Below are positions 1-11,500 of a stretch of DNA of 64,000 nucleotides, one piece after another (positions within the stretch are counted from its first letter, which is position 1; every line of letters begins with the position of its first letter). The DNA comes from Labrys sp. KNU-23. GTDB lineage: Bacteria > Pseudomonadota > Alphaproteobacteria > Rhizobiales > Labraceae. Position numbers and translations under genes: made by a program. Location: NCBI RefSeq assembly GCF_008330945.1, contig NZ_CP043488.1:558001-622000 (forward strand), read 5' to 3'. The notes beneath the pieces were generated by a model. It was not told the DNA's origin and did no database searches. It saw only the letters and a list, made by a program, of their open reading frames with translations.

Positions 1-1
1 T

Positions 2-121
2 GGCGGTCATCTTGGTCTGGGAGCAGCCATGCTTGTCGGCAGTGCCTGGACCGGCGTTGCTCTGACGCCTGCACTGGTGCTGGACTCGCTGCAAGCTCAC
101 GACGGGGTGCACGTCGCCTGA
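2..121 (+). CDS. 3' end of an unidentified CDS (partial)
   Basis: The second frame is open from the window edge to a TGA at 119-121 and gives 39 residues ending in LDSLQAHDGVHVA. The segment is Gly/Ala/Leu-rich (GGHLGLGAAMLVG) and would suit the end of a membrane or secreted protein. A perfect 12-bp hairpin begins 85 bases downstream, as expected for the end of a transcription unit. The start lies outside the window, so no function can be given; it may also be chance coding. Confidence 0.35.
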   Translation, partial: GGHLGLGAAMLVGSAWTGVALTPALVLDSLQAHDGVHVA

Positions 122-206
122 TGGGGCACGTTATGCGCCTGAACAGGCGCTGCCCGGTTGAGCGGTCGCTGGCTTGAAGTGCCTGTGTACCTTCAACGAA
201 GCACCT

Positions 207-239
207 GCCGCTGCGAGGAACGTCATGCCTCGCAGCGGC
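207..239. terminator. Stem-loop, probable terminator between the upstream gene and the T1SS operon
   Basis: Perfect 12-bp stem: 207-218 pairs with 228-239 around a 9-base loop. No T-run follows on either strand, so intrinsic termination is not certain. It lies in the 256-base gap before the secretion ATPase gene; I see no other gene in that gap. Confidence 0.45.
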
Positions 240-377
240 TGATTGGGATCTGTCCTCAAACGCGGAAGATGAGCGTTGCGTGCAAGATATTATCCCGCTG
301 TGCGATTACTCTACCAAGGAAAGTCTTAGTTTTCGTCCCAATCGCGTTGTTGTCGGAATATATGAAGGGGCTCGTTG

Positions 378-2090
378 ATGTCTTCGGCTGATGCAACCAC
401 GTTATTTCGACCAACAAAAAAACGTGCAGAAACTGAGATTAGTGCGGCGATAAGATCGCTTCGCCCATATTTTATTGCGGTCGGCATCTTCTCGAGCACG
501 ATCAATCTGCTCTATCTCAGTTCGCCTCTTTATTTGATGCAGGTGTACAATCGCGTCTTGCGGAGCGAGAGCATCCCGACGCTCGTCATGCTCACCGTCA
601 TTTTGATCGTAGCGCTGTTTGTCATGGCGATCCTGGACGCCATGCGCGCTCAGATGCTGACGCGATGCGGGATCCTGCTGGACGAGAAACTGGCGAGCCG
701 CGTGTTTTCGGCGCTGGTGCAAAAGTCTTCCAGGAACGGCTATTCCCTTGGCGCCTTGCCGATGCGGGAATTGGACGAGTTTCGCGCCTTCGTCACCGGC
801 CCAGGCATCCATTTTGCCTTCGATGTTCCCTGGATCCCGATTTATCTCATCCTTCTCTATCTCATCCATCCCATTTTGGGCATCGTCGCGACGGTGGGTG
901 CAGTATTGTTGCTGGGGCTCGCCTTTCTGAACGAGGCCGTCACCAAGAAGCCGATGGATGACGCCCAGGCTGCTGCCAGGCGATCATTCGTCTTCACCGA
1001 AAATATCATGCAGCACGCGGACGTCATTCGCGCCATGGGGATGGAATCCGCCGTGGAGCGCCACTGGCAGGGCAGCCGCGCCGGAATGCTGATCAGTCAG
1101 GCCTTTGCGAGCGATCGAAATGCACTGATTTCGGCGGGCATCCGGTTCACCAGATTGCTGCTTCAATCGCTCATACTCGGTACCGGCGCCTGGCTCGCGA
1201 TCGATCATGCCATCAACCCCGCGACGATTTTTGCGGCCAGCATCATCATGGGGCGCGCAATCATCCCGGTTGAACAGGCCGTCTCCGCGTGGAAACAGGC
1301 AGCTACGGCCCGGACTGGCTATCAGCGCATCAGAGACCTTCTGAACGAGATCCCCGTAAGCGAACTCAAGACGATCGTGCCGACCAACGAAACAATTCTC
1401 GATGTGAAGAACCTTTCATATCGCGTCTCGGGGCGGCCAAAGGCCGTTCTCGACGACGTGTCCTTCAAGATCGGTGAAGGCGAGGCGCTGGCGGTCGTTG
1501 GAGCAAGCGCTTCCGGAAAGAGTACGCTTGCCAAACTGCTGATCGGAGCCCTTCAGCCGGCCGGAGGCGATATCTCTTTCGGTGGGCTGAACTACGCACA
1601 TTGGGATCCGGCGGAATTTGGCCGCATTACGGGATATCTGCCCCAGGATGTCGGGTTGTTTGCCGGCAGTGTCCGGGAGAACATCTCGCGGTTTAAAGAG
1701 ACCTCCACCGACCAGATCATGGAGGCGGCGAAGCTTGCCGGCATCCATGAGATGGTGCTGGCCTTGCCCAGGCAATACGACACGATGCTCGGTCCGGGCG
1801 GGCTGGGGCTTTCGGGTGGGCAGCGCCAGCGCATCGGCCTGGCCAGGGCCCTGCTGGGGGGGCCACGGCTGCTGGTTCTGGATGAGCCAAATGCGCATTT
1901 GGACGTGGAAGGCGTCCATGCGCTCAGCAAAGCCCTGTTCCTCATAAAGGCGCAGGGCACGGCGGTCGTCGTGGTCACCCACCAGCCTGCCATTCTCAGC
2001 GTGGTCGATACCATACTCGTGCTGAACGCCGGCAAAATCGAAAAACTTGGGCCGCCGCAGAGCTTCGCGGCTCCCGTTCTGCAGAGGTGA
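378..2090 (+). CDS. Type I secretion system permease/ATPase (PrtD/PrsD-like)
   Basis: Inner-membrane ABC exporter subunit that powers one-step secretion of unfolded proteins together with an HlyD adaptor and a TolC-type outer-membrane channel. The N-terminal half has the hydrophobic segments of an ABC transporter type 1 membrane domain (about residues 30-310). The C-terminal half is an ATPase with Walker A GASASGKST near residue 375, signature LSGGQRQR near 478 and Walker B LLVLDEP near 498. Length of 570 aa is normal for the PrtD family. I chose ATG 378 over the in-frame TTG at 375 because AGGGG lies 8 bases upstream of the ATG. The adaptor gene starts 10 bases after the stop. No outer-membrane TolC gene is in the window, so one must be supplied from elsewhere. 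Confidence 0.93.
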   Translation: MSSADATTLFRPTKKRAETEISAAIRSLRPYFIAVGIFSSTINLLYLSSPLYLMQVYNRVLRSESIPTLVMLTVILIVALFVMAILDAMRAQMLTRCGILLDEKLASRVFSALVQKSSRNGYSLGALPMRELDEFRAFVTGPGIHFAFDVPWIPIYLILLYLIHPILGIVATVGAVLLLGLAFLNEAVTKKPMDDAQAAARRSFVFTENIMQHADVIRAMGMESAVERHWQGSRAGMLISQAFASDRNALISAGIRFTRLLLQSLILGTGAWLAIDHAINPATIFAASIIMGRAIIPVEQAVSAWKQAATARTGYQRIRDLLNEIPVSELKTIVPTNETILDVKNLSYRVSGRPKAVLDDVSFKIGEGEALAVVGASASGKSTLAKLLIGALQPAGGDISFGGLNYAHWDPAEFGRITGYLPQDVGLFAGSVRENISRFKETSTDQIMEAAKLAGIHEMVLALPRQYDTMLGPGGLGLSGGQRQRIGLARALLGGPRLLVLDEPNAHLDVEGVHALSKALFLIKAQGTAVVVVTHQPAILSVVDTILVLNAGKIEKLGPPQSFAAPVLQR

Positions 2091-2100
2091 GGGACAGACC

Positions 2101-3414
2101 ATGACCGCCATCTCCGTTCCTGACAGCATCACATATCGCAATCCATGGCGCCCGGCCGTCTGGGGGGCGGCGGCGTTGCTGGCCTTCGTGCTGCTGGTCA
2201 TCGTTTGGGGGTATGTGGCGCCTCTGTCGAGCGCGGCGATCGCCGAGGGCAGCCTGCAGGTGCAGGCGCAGAGACAATCGGTGGCACACCCCTATGGCGG
2301 CATCATCTCCAAGCTTCTGGTCTCGGAGGGCCAGCGTGTCGAACGAGGTCAACCATTGATCGAGCTCGACGGAACGGAGTCCCAGGCAAAGCTCGACATC
2401 GCCCAGGCCGAGGTCGTGAACCTGGTTGCCCGCCAGGCACGCCTGTTCTGTGAGCGCGACAATGAAGACACCAGCTGCCTGGAGAAGTTTCGGAAAGAAG
2501 CCCGCTCATCCGGGGCGATGGAGGAGACAATTGCAAACGAGTCCGCAGTCTTGCTTTCGCGGGCCCATCAATATGAGGCTGAAAAGGGCATACTCGCATC
2601 CCGGCTCGCCCAGCTTCGCGAGAAGATCGCCGGACTGAACGCGCAGAAAGAGGGGCTTTCGAAACAGAATGCCTCGCTCGTGGAAGAGACGGAGGGGGTG
2701 CGGAAACTGGCGGCCTCGGGCTTCACGCCCAAGACGCGTCTTCTCGAACTGGATCGGTCGGCTGCCCGAATGCTTGCCGACATAGGCTCGCGCACGGCAG
2801 ATATTGCCACGGCAATGCAGGAAACCGGCGAGGCTGAACTCGCCATTGCCAAATTGGACCGCCAGCGCATCAACGAGATCGTCGACCAAATTCGAACAAC
2901 GCAGTCTTCGCTGGCGGAGGCATTGCCGAAACTCAAGGCGGCGCAGGATGTGGTGAATCGAACGGTGATCAAATCTCCCGCTAGCGGTTCGATCGTCGAT
3001 TTGTCCGTGTTCACGGAAGGTGGTGTGGTTCAGGCTGGGCAAAAGCTGATGGACATCGTTCCCGCTGACAATCCGTTCATTGTCGAGGCCCAGTTGCCGC
3101 TTTCCGACATCAACGGCGTCAAGACAGGGGCGACAGCCAGCATCTGGCTGACGGGTGTGCCTAGAAATGAGCGTCCACCGCTACAGGGCGAAATAATCAG
3201 CGTTTCTGCCGACAAAATCACGGATTCGCGGACTGGGCGTAGCTATTTTGCGATCCGCGCCAAAATCAATCCCGATGATCTCAGCAAGTCGGCGGTTTCC
3301 TTGCAAGCAGGAATGCCGGCCGAAGTCGTTGTCACGAACGGGTCGCGAACCCTGATTGGTTATCTGCTTGGACCGCTTCTTGATGAAGTGGGACACGCTT
3401 TTCGAGAAAAGTGA
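2101..3414 (+). CDS. HlyD-family periplasmic adaptor of the type I secretion system
   Basis: Membrane fusion protein that links the ABC exporter at 378-2090 to the outer-membrane channel. One transmembrane segment lies at about residues 18-40. A lipoyl-like half follows (VAHPYGGIISKLLVSEGQRV), then a long coiled-coil-like stretch (about 100-300), then the second lipoyl half (VIKSPASGSIVDL) and a beta-barrel region ending near residue 437. The frame is open from 2047, but ATG 2101 is preferred because GAGGTGAGGGA lies just upstream and the earlier start would overlap the ATPase gene. The next gene begins 9 bases after the stop, so the three genes form one operon. Confidence 0.92.
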   Translation: MTAISVPDSITYRNPWRPAVWGAAALLAFVLLVIVWGYVAPLSSAAIAEGSLQVQAQRQSVAHPYGGIISKLLVSEGQRVERGQPLIELDGTESQAKLDIAQAEVVNLVARQARLFCERDNEDTSCLEKFRKEARSSGAMEETIANESAVLLSRAHQYEAEKGILASRLAQLREKIAGLNAQKEGLSKQNASLVEETEGVRKLAASGFTPKTRLLELDRSAARMLADIGSRTADIATAMQETGEAELAIAKLDRQRINEIVDQIRTTQSSLAEALPKLKAAQDVVNRTVIKSPASGSIVDLSVFTEGGVVQAGQKLMDIVPADNPFIVEAQLPLSDINGVKTGATASIWLTGVPRNERPPLQGEIISVSADKITDSRTGRSYFAIRAKINPDDLSKSAVSLQAGMPAEVVVTNGSRTLIGYLLGPLLDEVGHAFREK

Positions 3415-3423
3415 GGATCTGCC

Positions 3424-4737
3424 ATGGCATACCTGGAGACATTGAACGGCCTCAAAGGCCGCCGTTCAGATACCAAGGCGAAAACCGGCAACGCGGACAA
3501 TCCGCTTAATTTTGCACTTGCGGCAGGCGCCGTGGGATTGGGGATTGCGCTGCTCGAGTCGGAGCAGGCAGCCGCCAATTCAGACGTCAAACCCGGTTCA
3601 TCACATGATGATCGTCGCGTATCGGATACCTCCGCTGCGGCCGAGCAGACCAGGGCCGGCGTCGATCACTCGGCAACGGCGGATCATCCAATTCACAACA
3701 ATGCGAATAACGGGCCAGCGGCCGCAAGCGGAGGCGAGGTCAATGCGCAGGCGACAGGCTCGCTCTCTTCCGAAAGCTCACCTGATGGTTTGCCGCGGGG
3801 GGCGGAGTCCGCGCATTCATCGGCTGCAGCTGTGCACGGAAATGCAGGGAGTTCCGCAGCCGACGCATTGATCGGGACCGCACTGGCGGATGACGGCCTG
3901 TCGGCAACGACATCCCACTCCAGTTCAGGAGAAGGCGGGTTGGCTGTCGTGGCTCACACGATATCGGCCATCACTGACCCGCTCGCGGAGGCTCTGGCTC
4001 CCGTCGGCCACGTGCTGGGCACGGCCGAATCTGTGCTGGAGCCGGTCGCCGACGTCGCAAATAGCCTGCTCGGACATGACGGTCTGCTCGGACATGGCGG
4101 TGTGCTCGATATCGCGCCGGGGATCGCCGAGACGGTGGAGAGTATTGTCGCTCAAGACGGCATCCTCGGCAGTTTGATTGGCGATAATGACAGCAATATT
4201 CTCAATAGCCTGGTCAGTTCCGGCAAAGACGGCCTGGGTACCATCGTCGCCAAAGATGGCATTCTCGGTAGTTTGGTGGATCAACAGGATAGTCACGTCC
4301 TGAGCGATCTGACCGATGCCGGCAAAGAAGGCGTTGACGGCGTCGTCGGTAAGGATGGCCTCATCGGTGGCCTTCTTGGTGGTGGCGGGGTCCTTTCCGG
4401 CCTGACTGGCGGCTATGACGATACGTCAGGTCAGTCGGTCAATAATGGCGGCCATAACAGCACGAGTCCTGCAGCAACGGTGGCGCATGAGAGTACCCCG
4501 GCTCCCGCAGCGGAGCTGGCCTCGGCACCGGAAGCTGCCGCAGCAACGACACATGCAGCAGCGGCGGAGACGCCGACAGATATGTTCGCAGCGACACATG
4601 CGGCATTACAGATCACGGAAGGCGTCGCTCATGCTCTTACCCCAATACTCACTTTTGTTGGCCAGCCAATCATCGACGATGGCACGCATACCGATACGGA
4701 TCATTCAAACCATGCCTCAACCCACCATGCTGCTTAA
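3424..4737 (+). CDS. Unrecognised Ala/Gly/Ser-rich protein with ~32-residue DG-I-L-G repeats; candidate T1SS substrate
   Basis: No family recognised. The 437-aa protein has no Sec signal but has one hydrophobic stretch at residues 28-44 (LNFALAAGAVGLGIALL). A long Ser/Ala/His/Asn-rich, probably disordered region covers about 50-170. A central part has degenerate repeats of about 32 residues, each with a DG(I/L)(L/I)G core at residues 246, 278 and 311 and a related copy near 219. The tail is Ala/Thr-rich and ends His/Asp-rich (HTDTDHSNHASTHHAA). It follows the HlyD gene by 9 bases with GAGGA as ribosome site, so it is co-transcribed with the exporter. Lack of a Sec signal and operon position suggest export by this type I system. 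RTX nonapeptides are absent. Confidence 0.75.
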   Translation: MAYLETLNGLKGRRSDTKAKTGNADNPLNFALAAGAVGLGIALLESEQAAANSDVKPGSSHDDRRVSDTSAAAEQTRAGVDHSATADHPIHNNANNGPAAASGGEVNAQATGSLSSESSPDGLPRGAESAHSSAAAVHGNAGSSAADALIGTALADDGLSATTSHSSSGEGGLAVVAHTISAITDPLAEALAPVGHVLGTAESVLEPVADVANSLLGHDGLLGHGGVLDIAPGIAETVESIVAQDGILGSLIGDNDSNILNSLVSSGKDGLGTIVAKDGILGSLVDQQDSHVLSDLTDAGKEGVDGVVGKDGLIGGLLGGGGVLSGLTGGYDDTSGQSVNNGGHNSTSPAATVAHESTPAPAAELASAPEAAAATTHAAAAETPTDMFAATHAALQITEGVAHALTPILTFVGQPIIDDGTHTDTDHSNHASTHHAA

Positions 4738-5595
4738 TTGCGGCGGTGTGGGATGACGCTTTCGGATCACGGTCATCCCGGTTGAACGTCTGCTGATGGC
4801 TTGATGGCCGACAGGTACATCGGCCAAAGCACTGCGGACGGACGTCGTCGATTGCTGATGAATTGCGCTTCGGGACCGAATTCGGTTCGTGCGAACGATG
4901 TTGCATGCCCTGGCTGTGGGAGCAAATGAGAGAACCGTTTCAGTCAATACTTCTAGGGAATAGACAATGACGTCGTCCTGCATATGTGACAAGGTTGAGT
5001 AACGTTGCAGGGAAGTCCGTTAAAATCGGAGTTCCATATGAACGATCATGTGGAATAGAAGTCGCCAAGACTTAGGCGTCGAGGCATTCTAACGTAGATC
5101 GCAGCAGAGCGATCCGGCTCCAACACAAACTACAAAGGTTTTCGAAGTGAACTGTTCATTCGGTTCGCCAAGGCGGCGAGCCGTGAGCGCTATCGTGCGC
5201 GCCAATTTCTATTGAGGAAACTACGGACGTGGCAGAGTTCAAATATGCCGGCTTCTTTGTCGGAACGCCAGGAATGGCTGGACCTCCATCACCAAGCGGT
5301 ACGACCCGTTCCATTCCAACGGCTGCGAGTCCGATTGCCGTGTTGACGAGAAGCCCTTTCCGGATTTCCACGACGCGATTTCCTTTCGCTTGCATTCCGG
5401 CAAGGAAATCCCGGTCGCCGAACTTCCTAAAATGCGGCGCGAGCGCGTTCGCATTCGGGACGAAATTGAACCTGCTTCATTCGAACGAGCCAGTAAGAAT
5501 TTAGCCGGCTTCCTTTTACGAGACCCTCGCCAGCGGACAGCGTCAACCGTTGGTACTGCGGAAGATAACAAGAGACACTAGCAGGAGTACGTACC
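4738..5595. other. Long intergenic gap before the giant repeat gene
   Basis: No convincing gene. An imperfect stem (4750-4757 with 4772-4779, GGGATGAC/GTCATCCC) just after the 437-aa gene could end the T1SS operon. From about 5285 to 5583 one plus-strand frame is open and has fairly coding-like codon use (for example ITKRYDPFHSNGCESDCRVD). It lacks a start and resembles nothing I know, so it may be a gene remnant. The promoter of the giant gene must lie here, but I cannot place it. Confidence 0.5.
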
Positions 5596-8500
5596 ATGTC
5601 TAGGATCAGCAGGCGTTCTCATTTCTTCCTGTCCACCGCAACGATTGCGTTGGTGTCGGCGCTCGTCTCTCAGGGAGATAGCGCCAGCGCAGGCGGACTT
5701 GGAGTGGGCGGTGCCTCAACGGGCGGCCTGGGTGGTTCGGTTGGAGGCCTTGGCGGGTCGCTCGGTGGAGCCTCGGTTGGCGGCCGTTCGACGGGTGGTG
5801 GGCCATCGGTTGGCGGCAAAGCTTCTGTCGGTGGCAAATCGACCGGCAGTGGGGCTTCGGTTAGCGGCAAAGCTTCCGTCGGCGGCAAATCGACCGGCGG
5901 CGGAGCTTCGGTTGGTGGCAAAGCCTCTGTTGGTGGCAAATCGACCGGTAGCGGACCGTCCGTCGGCGGCAAGGCTGGTGGCGGTGTCTCGGCTGGTGGC
6001 AAAGCTTCCGTCGGCGGCAAGGCTGGTGGCGGTGTCTCGGCTGGTGGCAAAGCTTCCGTCGGCGGCAAGGCTGGTGGCGGTGTCTCGGCTGGTGGCAAAG
6101 CTTCCGTCGGCGGCAAGGCTGGTGGCGGTGTCTCGGCTGGTGGCAAAGCTTCCGTCGGCGGCAAGGCTGGTGGCGGTGTCTCAGCTGGCGGCAAAGCTAC
6201 CGTGGGTGGCAAATCGATCGGTAGTGGACCGTCTGTCGGCGGAAAGGCTGGTGGCGGAGTCTCGGTTGGCGGCAAAGCTTCCGTCGGTGGCAAATCGACT
6301 GGCAGCGGACCGTCCGTCGGAGGCAAGGCTGGTGGCGGCGTCTCAGCTGGTGGCGGCGTCTCGGTTGGAGGCCTGGGCGGCACCCTCGGCGGTGCAGTCG
6401 GCGGTCTGACGGGCGCGATTGGCGGCATTGGTGGTATCGGCGGCGACGGTGGCCTGGGCGGCACCCTCGGCGGTGCAGTCGGCGGCCTGACCGGCGCGAT
6501 TGGTGGCATTGGCGGTATCGGCGGCGATGGCGGCCTGGGCGGCACCCTGGGTGGTGCAGTCGGCGGTCTGACCGGCGCGATCGGTGGCATTGGTGGTATC
6601 GGCGGCGACGGTGGTCTGGGCGGCACCCTCGGCGGTGCGGTCGGCGGCCTGACGGGCGCGATCGGTGGCATTGGCGGTATCGGCGGCGACGGTGGCCTGG
6701 GTGGCACCCTGGGTGGTGCGGTCGGCGGCCTGACGGGCGCGATTGGCGGCATCGGTGGTATCGGCGGCGACGGTGGTCTCGGCGGCACCCTCGGCGGTGC
6801 GGTTGGTGGCCTGACCGGCGCGATCGGTGGCATTGGTGGTATCGGTGGCGACGGTGGCCTGGGCGGTGTAGTCGGTGGCCTGACGGGCGCGATTGGTGGC
6901 ATCGGTGGCGATGGCGGCCTGGGTGGCACCCTCGGTGGTGCGGTTGGTGGTTTGGCCGGTGCAATTGGTGGCATCGGCGGCGACGGTGGCCTGGGCGGCA
7001 CCCTCGGCGGTGCGGTCGGCGGCCTGACCGGCGCGATCGGTGGCATTGGCGGTATCGGCGGCGATGGCGGCCTGGGCGGCACCCTGGGTGGTGCAGTCGG
7101 CGGTCTGACCGGCGCGATCGGTGGCATTGGCGGTATCGGCGGCGATGGCGGCCTGGGCGGCACCCTCGGCGGTGCGGTTGGTGGTTTGGCCGGCGCGATT
7201 GGCGGCATTGGTGGTATCGGCGGCGACGGTGGCCTGGGCGGCACCCTGGGTGGCGCGGTTGGTGGCTTGACCGGCGCGATCGGTGGCATTGGTGGTATCG
7301 GCGGCGACGGTGGCCTGGGCGGCACCCTCGGCGGTGCGGTCGGCGGCCTGACCGGCGCGATCGGTGGCATTGGCGGTATCGGTGGCGATGGCGGCCTGGG
7401 TGGCACCCTCGGCGGTGCGGTTGGTGGTTTGGCCGGTGCAATTGGTGGCATCGGCGGCATTGGTGGCGACGGTGGCCTGGGCGGCACCCTGGGTGGTGCA
7501 GTCGGCGGCCTGACGGGCGCGATTGGTGGCATTGGCGGCATAGGTGGCGACGGTGGTCTCGGCGGCACCCTCGGCGGTGCGGTTGGTGGTTTGGCCGGCG
7601 CGATCGGTGGCATCGGCGGCATTGGTGGCGACGGTGGCCTGGGTGGCACCCTGGGTGGTGCGGTCGGCGGCCTGACGGGCGCGATTGGCGGCATTGGTGG
7701 TATCGGCGGCGACGGTGGCCTGGGCGGCACCCTCGGCGGTGCGGTTGGTGGTTTGGCCGGCGCGATCGGTGGCATCGGTGGCATCGGCGGCATTGGCGGC
7801 GACGGTGGCCTGGGTGGCACCCTCGGCGGTGCAGTCGGCGGCCTGACGGGCGCGATTGGTGGCATTGGCGGCGATGGCGGCCTGGGCGGTGTAGTCGGTG
7901 GCCTGGCCGGCGCGATTGGTGGCATCGGTGGTATCGGCGGAGACGGTGGTCTCGGCGGCACCCTGGGTGGTGCGGTCGGCGGTCTGACCGGCGCGATCGG
8001 TGGCATTGGCGGTATCGGCGGCGATGGCGGCCTGGGCGGCACCCTCGGCGGTGCGGTTGGTGGTTTGGCCGGCGCGATCGGTGGCATCGGCGGCATTGGT
8101 GGCGACGGTGGCCTGGGTGGCACCCTGGGTGGTGCGGTCGGCGGCCTGACGGGCGCGATTGGCGGCATTGGTGGTATCGGCGGCGACGGTGGCCTGGGCG
8201 GCACCCTCGGCGGTGCGGTTGGTGGTTTGGCCGGCGCGATCGGTGGCATCGGTGGCATCGGTGGCATCGGCGGCATTGGCGGCGACGGTGGCCTGGGTGG
8301 CACCCTCGGCGGCCTGACGGGCGCGATTGGCGGCATTGGTGGTATCGGCGGTGACGGTGGCCTGGGTGGCACCCTCGGCGGTGCGGTTGGCGGCTTGACC
8401 GGGGCGATCGGTGGTATCGGCGGCGATGGCGGCCTCGGTGGCGTAGTCAGCGGCCTGACTGGCGCGATCGGTGGCATTGGCGGTATCGGCGGTGATGGTG

Positions 8501-11500
8501 GCCTGGGTGGTACCCTCGGCGGTGCGGTTGGCGGCCTGACCGGCGCTATCGGCGGCATTGGTGGCGACGGTGGCCTTGGCGGCGTAGTGGGCGGTCTGGC
8601 GGGCGCGATCGGTGGCATTGAGGGTGATGGCGGTCTCGGTGGCGTGGTCGGCGGTCTGACGGGCGCGATCGGCGGCCTCGGCGGTGAAGATGGTCTCGGC
8701 GGAATAGTCGGTGGCTTGACTGGCGGTGTCGGTGGCGATGGTGGCCTGGGTGGCGTAGTGGGCGGCCTGACTGGCGCGATTGGTGGCGTTGGGGGTGATG
8801 GCGGTCTCGGTGGCGTGGTCGGCGGCTTGACCGGCGCTATCGGCGGCATTGGTGGCGACGGCGGCCTCGGTGGCGTAGTCGGCGGTCTGGCGGGCGCGAT
8901 TGGTGGCGTTGGGGGTGATGGCGGTCTCGGTGGCGTAGTGGGCGGCCTGACGGGCGCGATCGGCGGCCTCGGCGGTGAAGATGGTCTCGGCGGAATAGTC
9001 GGTGGCTTGACTGGCGGTGTCGGTGGTGATGGCGGTCTCGGTGGCGTGGTGGGCGGCCTGACTGGCGCGATTGGTGGCGTTGGGGGTGATGGTGGCCTGG
9101 GTGGCGTGGTCGGCGGCTTGACCGGCGCTATCGGCGGCGACGGCGGCCTCGGTGGCGCGATCGGCGGCCTCGGCGGTGAAGATGGTCTCGGCGGAATAGT
9201 CGGTGGCCTGACTGGCGGTGTCGGTGGTGACGGCGGCCTGGGCGGCGTGGTCGGCGGCCTGACTGGTGCGATTGGCGGCGTTGGCGGCACACTCGGTGAC
9301 GCAGTCGGCGATCTGACCGGTGCGATCGCTGGCATTGGTGGCGACGGCGGCGGCAACACGGGTGGCGGCAACACGGGTGGCGGCAACACCGGTGGCGGCA
9401 ACACGGGCGGCGGCAACACGGGCGGTGGCAACACGGGTGGTGGCAACACCGGTGGCGGCAACACCGGTGGCGGCAACACGGGTGGCGGCAACACGGGCGG
9501 TGGCAACACGGGCGGTGGCAACACCGGTGGTGGCAACACGGGCGGCGGCAACACGGGTGGTGGCAACACGGGTGGTGGCAACACGGGTGGTGGCAACACC
9601 GGCAGTGGCAGCCCTGGTGTTGGCGACATCGGCGGCGGTTCTGGCGGCGACGTCGCCGACAACAATGCAGCCGGCAATAGAGTTGACTGCGACGCGTCCG
9701 CCGATGGTAATTGCAGCGGCTCGCGAGACGATTTGGCCGGCTTGCCGAACGGTCTGCCTGGCGCGCCCAACGGCATCAACGATAGCGGAAACGCGGGATT
9801 AGCTGGCGCTCCTGCCAACGCGGCTGGCAATCCTGTCGGCGGTGCTCCCAACGGAGCGGCTGACGGCGCCGGTTCGGACGGCCAGCCCTCCAACATCGCC
9901 GGCAATCCGGTCGAGGGCGTTCCCAGCGGCATCAGCGGTAGCGGCAACGCCGGTTCGGCTGGCGCTCCTGCCAACGCGGCTGGCAATCCTGTCGGCGGTG
10001 CTCCCAACGGAGCGGCTGACGGCGCCGGTTCGGACGGCCAGCCCTCCAACATCGCCGGCAATCCGATCGAGGGCGTTCCCAGCGGCATCAGCGGTAGCGG
10101 CAACGCCGGTTCGGCTGGCGCTCCTGCCAACACGGCTGGCAATCCGGTTGGCGATGCTCTCGCCGGAGCGGCCGGTAATAATGGCACTGGCTTGGGCAGC
10201 CTGCCCTCGGGCACGGCTGGCGCTCCAGATGCCGGCAATGGAACTGGCGGCGGCACCGGTTTGCCCGGCGAGCTTGCCTATCTGGCCAACAATCCGGTTG
10301 ACGATGTTCTCAACGGATCGGCTGGTGGCATCGGCTCGAATCGCCAGCCCACCGGCGTGGCAGGCAATCCGATCGCCGGCGCTCCGGGCAGCAAAAACGG
10401 TCATGGTGCTGCCGGCACGGCTGGCAATCCAGCTGGCGATGCTCTCAATGGAGCGGCTGGCGGCAACAGCACGGGTCCAAATAGCCAGCGCGCTGGTGCG
10501 GCTGCTAATCCGGTTGGCGGTGCTCCCGGCAGCGCCGACGGTCGCAGCACTGCCGGCACGACTGGCAATGCTCTCAATGGAGCGACTGGCGGCAACGGCA
10601 TGGGTCCAAATGGCCAGCCCACCGGCGTGGCAGGCAATCCGATCGCCGGCGCTCCGGGCAGCAACAGCGGTCTTGGCACGGCTGGCAATCCAGTTGGCGA
10701 TGGCCTCAATGGAGCGGCTGGCAGCAACAGCACGGGTCCAAATAGCCAGCGCGCCGGTGTAGCTGGCAATCCGGTTGGCGGCCCTCTTAATGGAGCGGCC
10801 GATAATAATGGTACTGGCTTGGGCAGCCTGCCCTCCGGCACTGCTGGTGGTCCAGATGCCGGCAACGGGACTGACGGCAGCACCGGTTTGACCAGCGAGC
10901 TTGCCTATCTTGCCTATCTGGCCAACAATCCGGTTGACGATGTTCTCAATGGATCGGCTGGTGGCATTGGCTCGAATGGCCAGCCCACCGGCGTGGCAGG
11001 CAACCCGATTGCCGGCGCTCCCGGCAATATCAACGGTCGTGGCACGGCTGGCAATCCAACGGGCGATGCTCTCAGCCGTGCGACTGGTGGCAACAGCGCT
11101 GGCCCAGGTAGCCAACCCGCTGGTGTATCTGGCAATCCTGTTGGTGGTGCTCCCAACGGAGCGGCTGGCAGCAACGGCTCCAGTGGCCAGCCAGCCAATA
11201 TGGCTGGCAGCCCTGTCGCTGGCGCTCCCAACGGCATCAACGGTAGCGGAAACGCCGGATCGGCTGGCGCTCCTGCCAACGCGGCTGGCAATCCGGTTGG
11301 CGATGCTCCTAACGGAGCGGTCGGCAGCAACGGCCGGCCCGCCAATAGGGCTGGAAGCCCTGTCGCTGGTGCTCCCAACGGCATCAACGGTAGCGGAAAC
11401 GCCGGATCGGCTGGCGCTCCTGCCAACGCGGCTGGCAATCCGGTTGGCGATGCTCCCAACGGAGCGGTCGGCAGCAACGGCACCGGCTTGGGCAGCGTGC

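Noticed and set aside
158..391. 77-codon open frame before the T1SS operon
   Set aside because: No protein-like pattern, includes a perfect hairpin, and runs into the secretion gene's start.
5962..6205. CRISPR-like array
   Set aside because: The 48-bp units are directly adjacent without unique spacers and lie inside an open reading frame.
6367..9345. RTX-like calcium-binding repeats (GGIGGDGGL looks like GGxGxD)
   Set aside because: The Asp recurs every 27 residues, not 9, and the hydrophobic residue is off position. Blocks do not form the tandem nonapeptides needed for a beta-roll.
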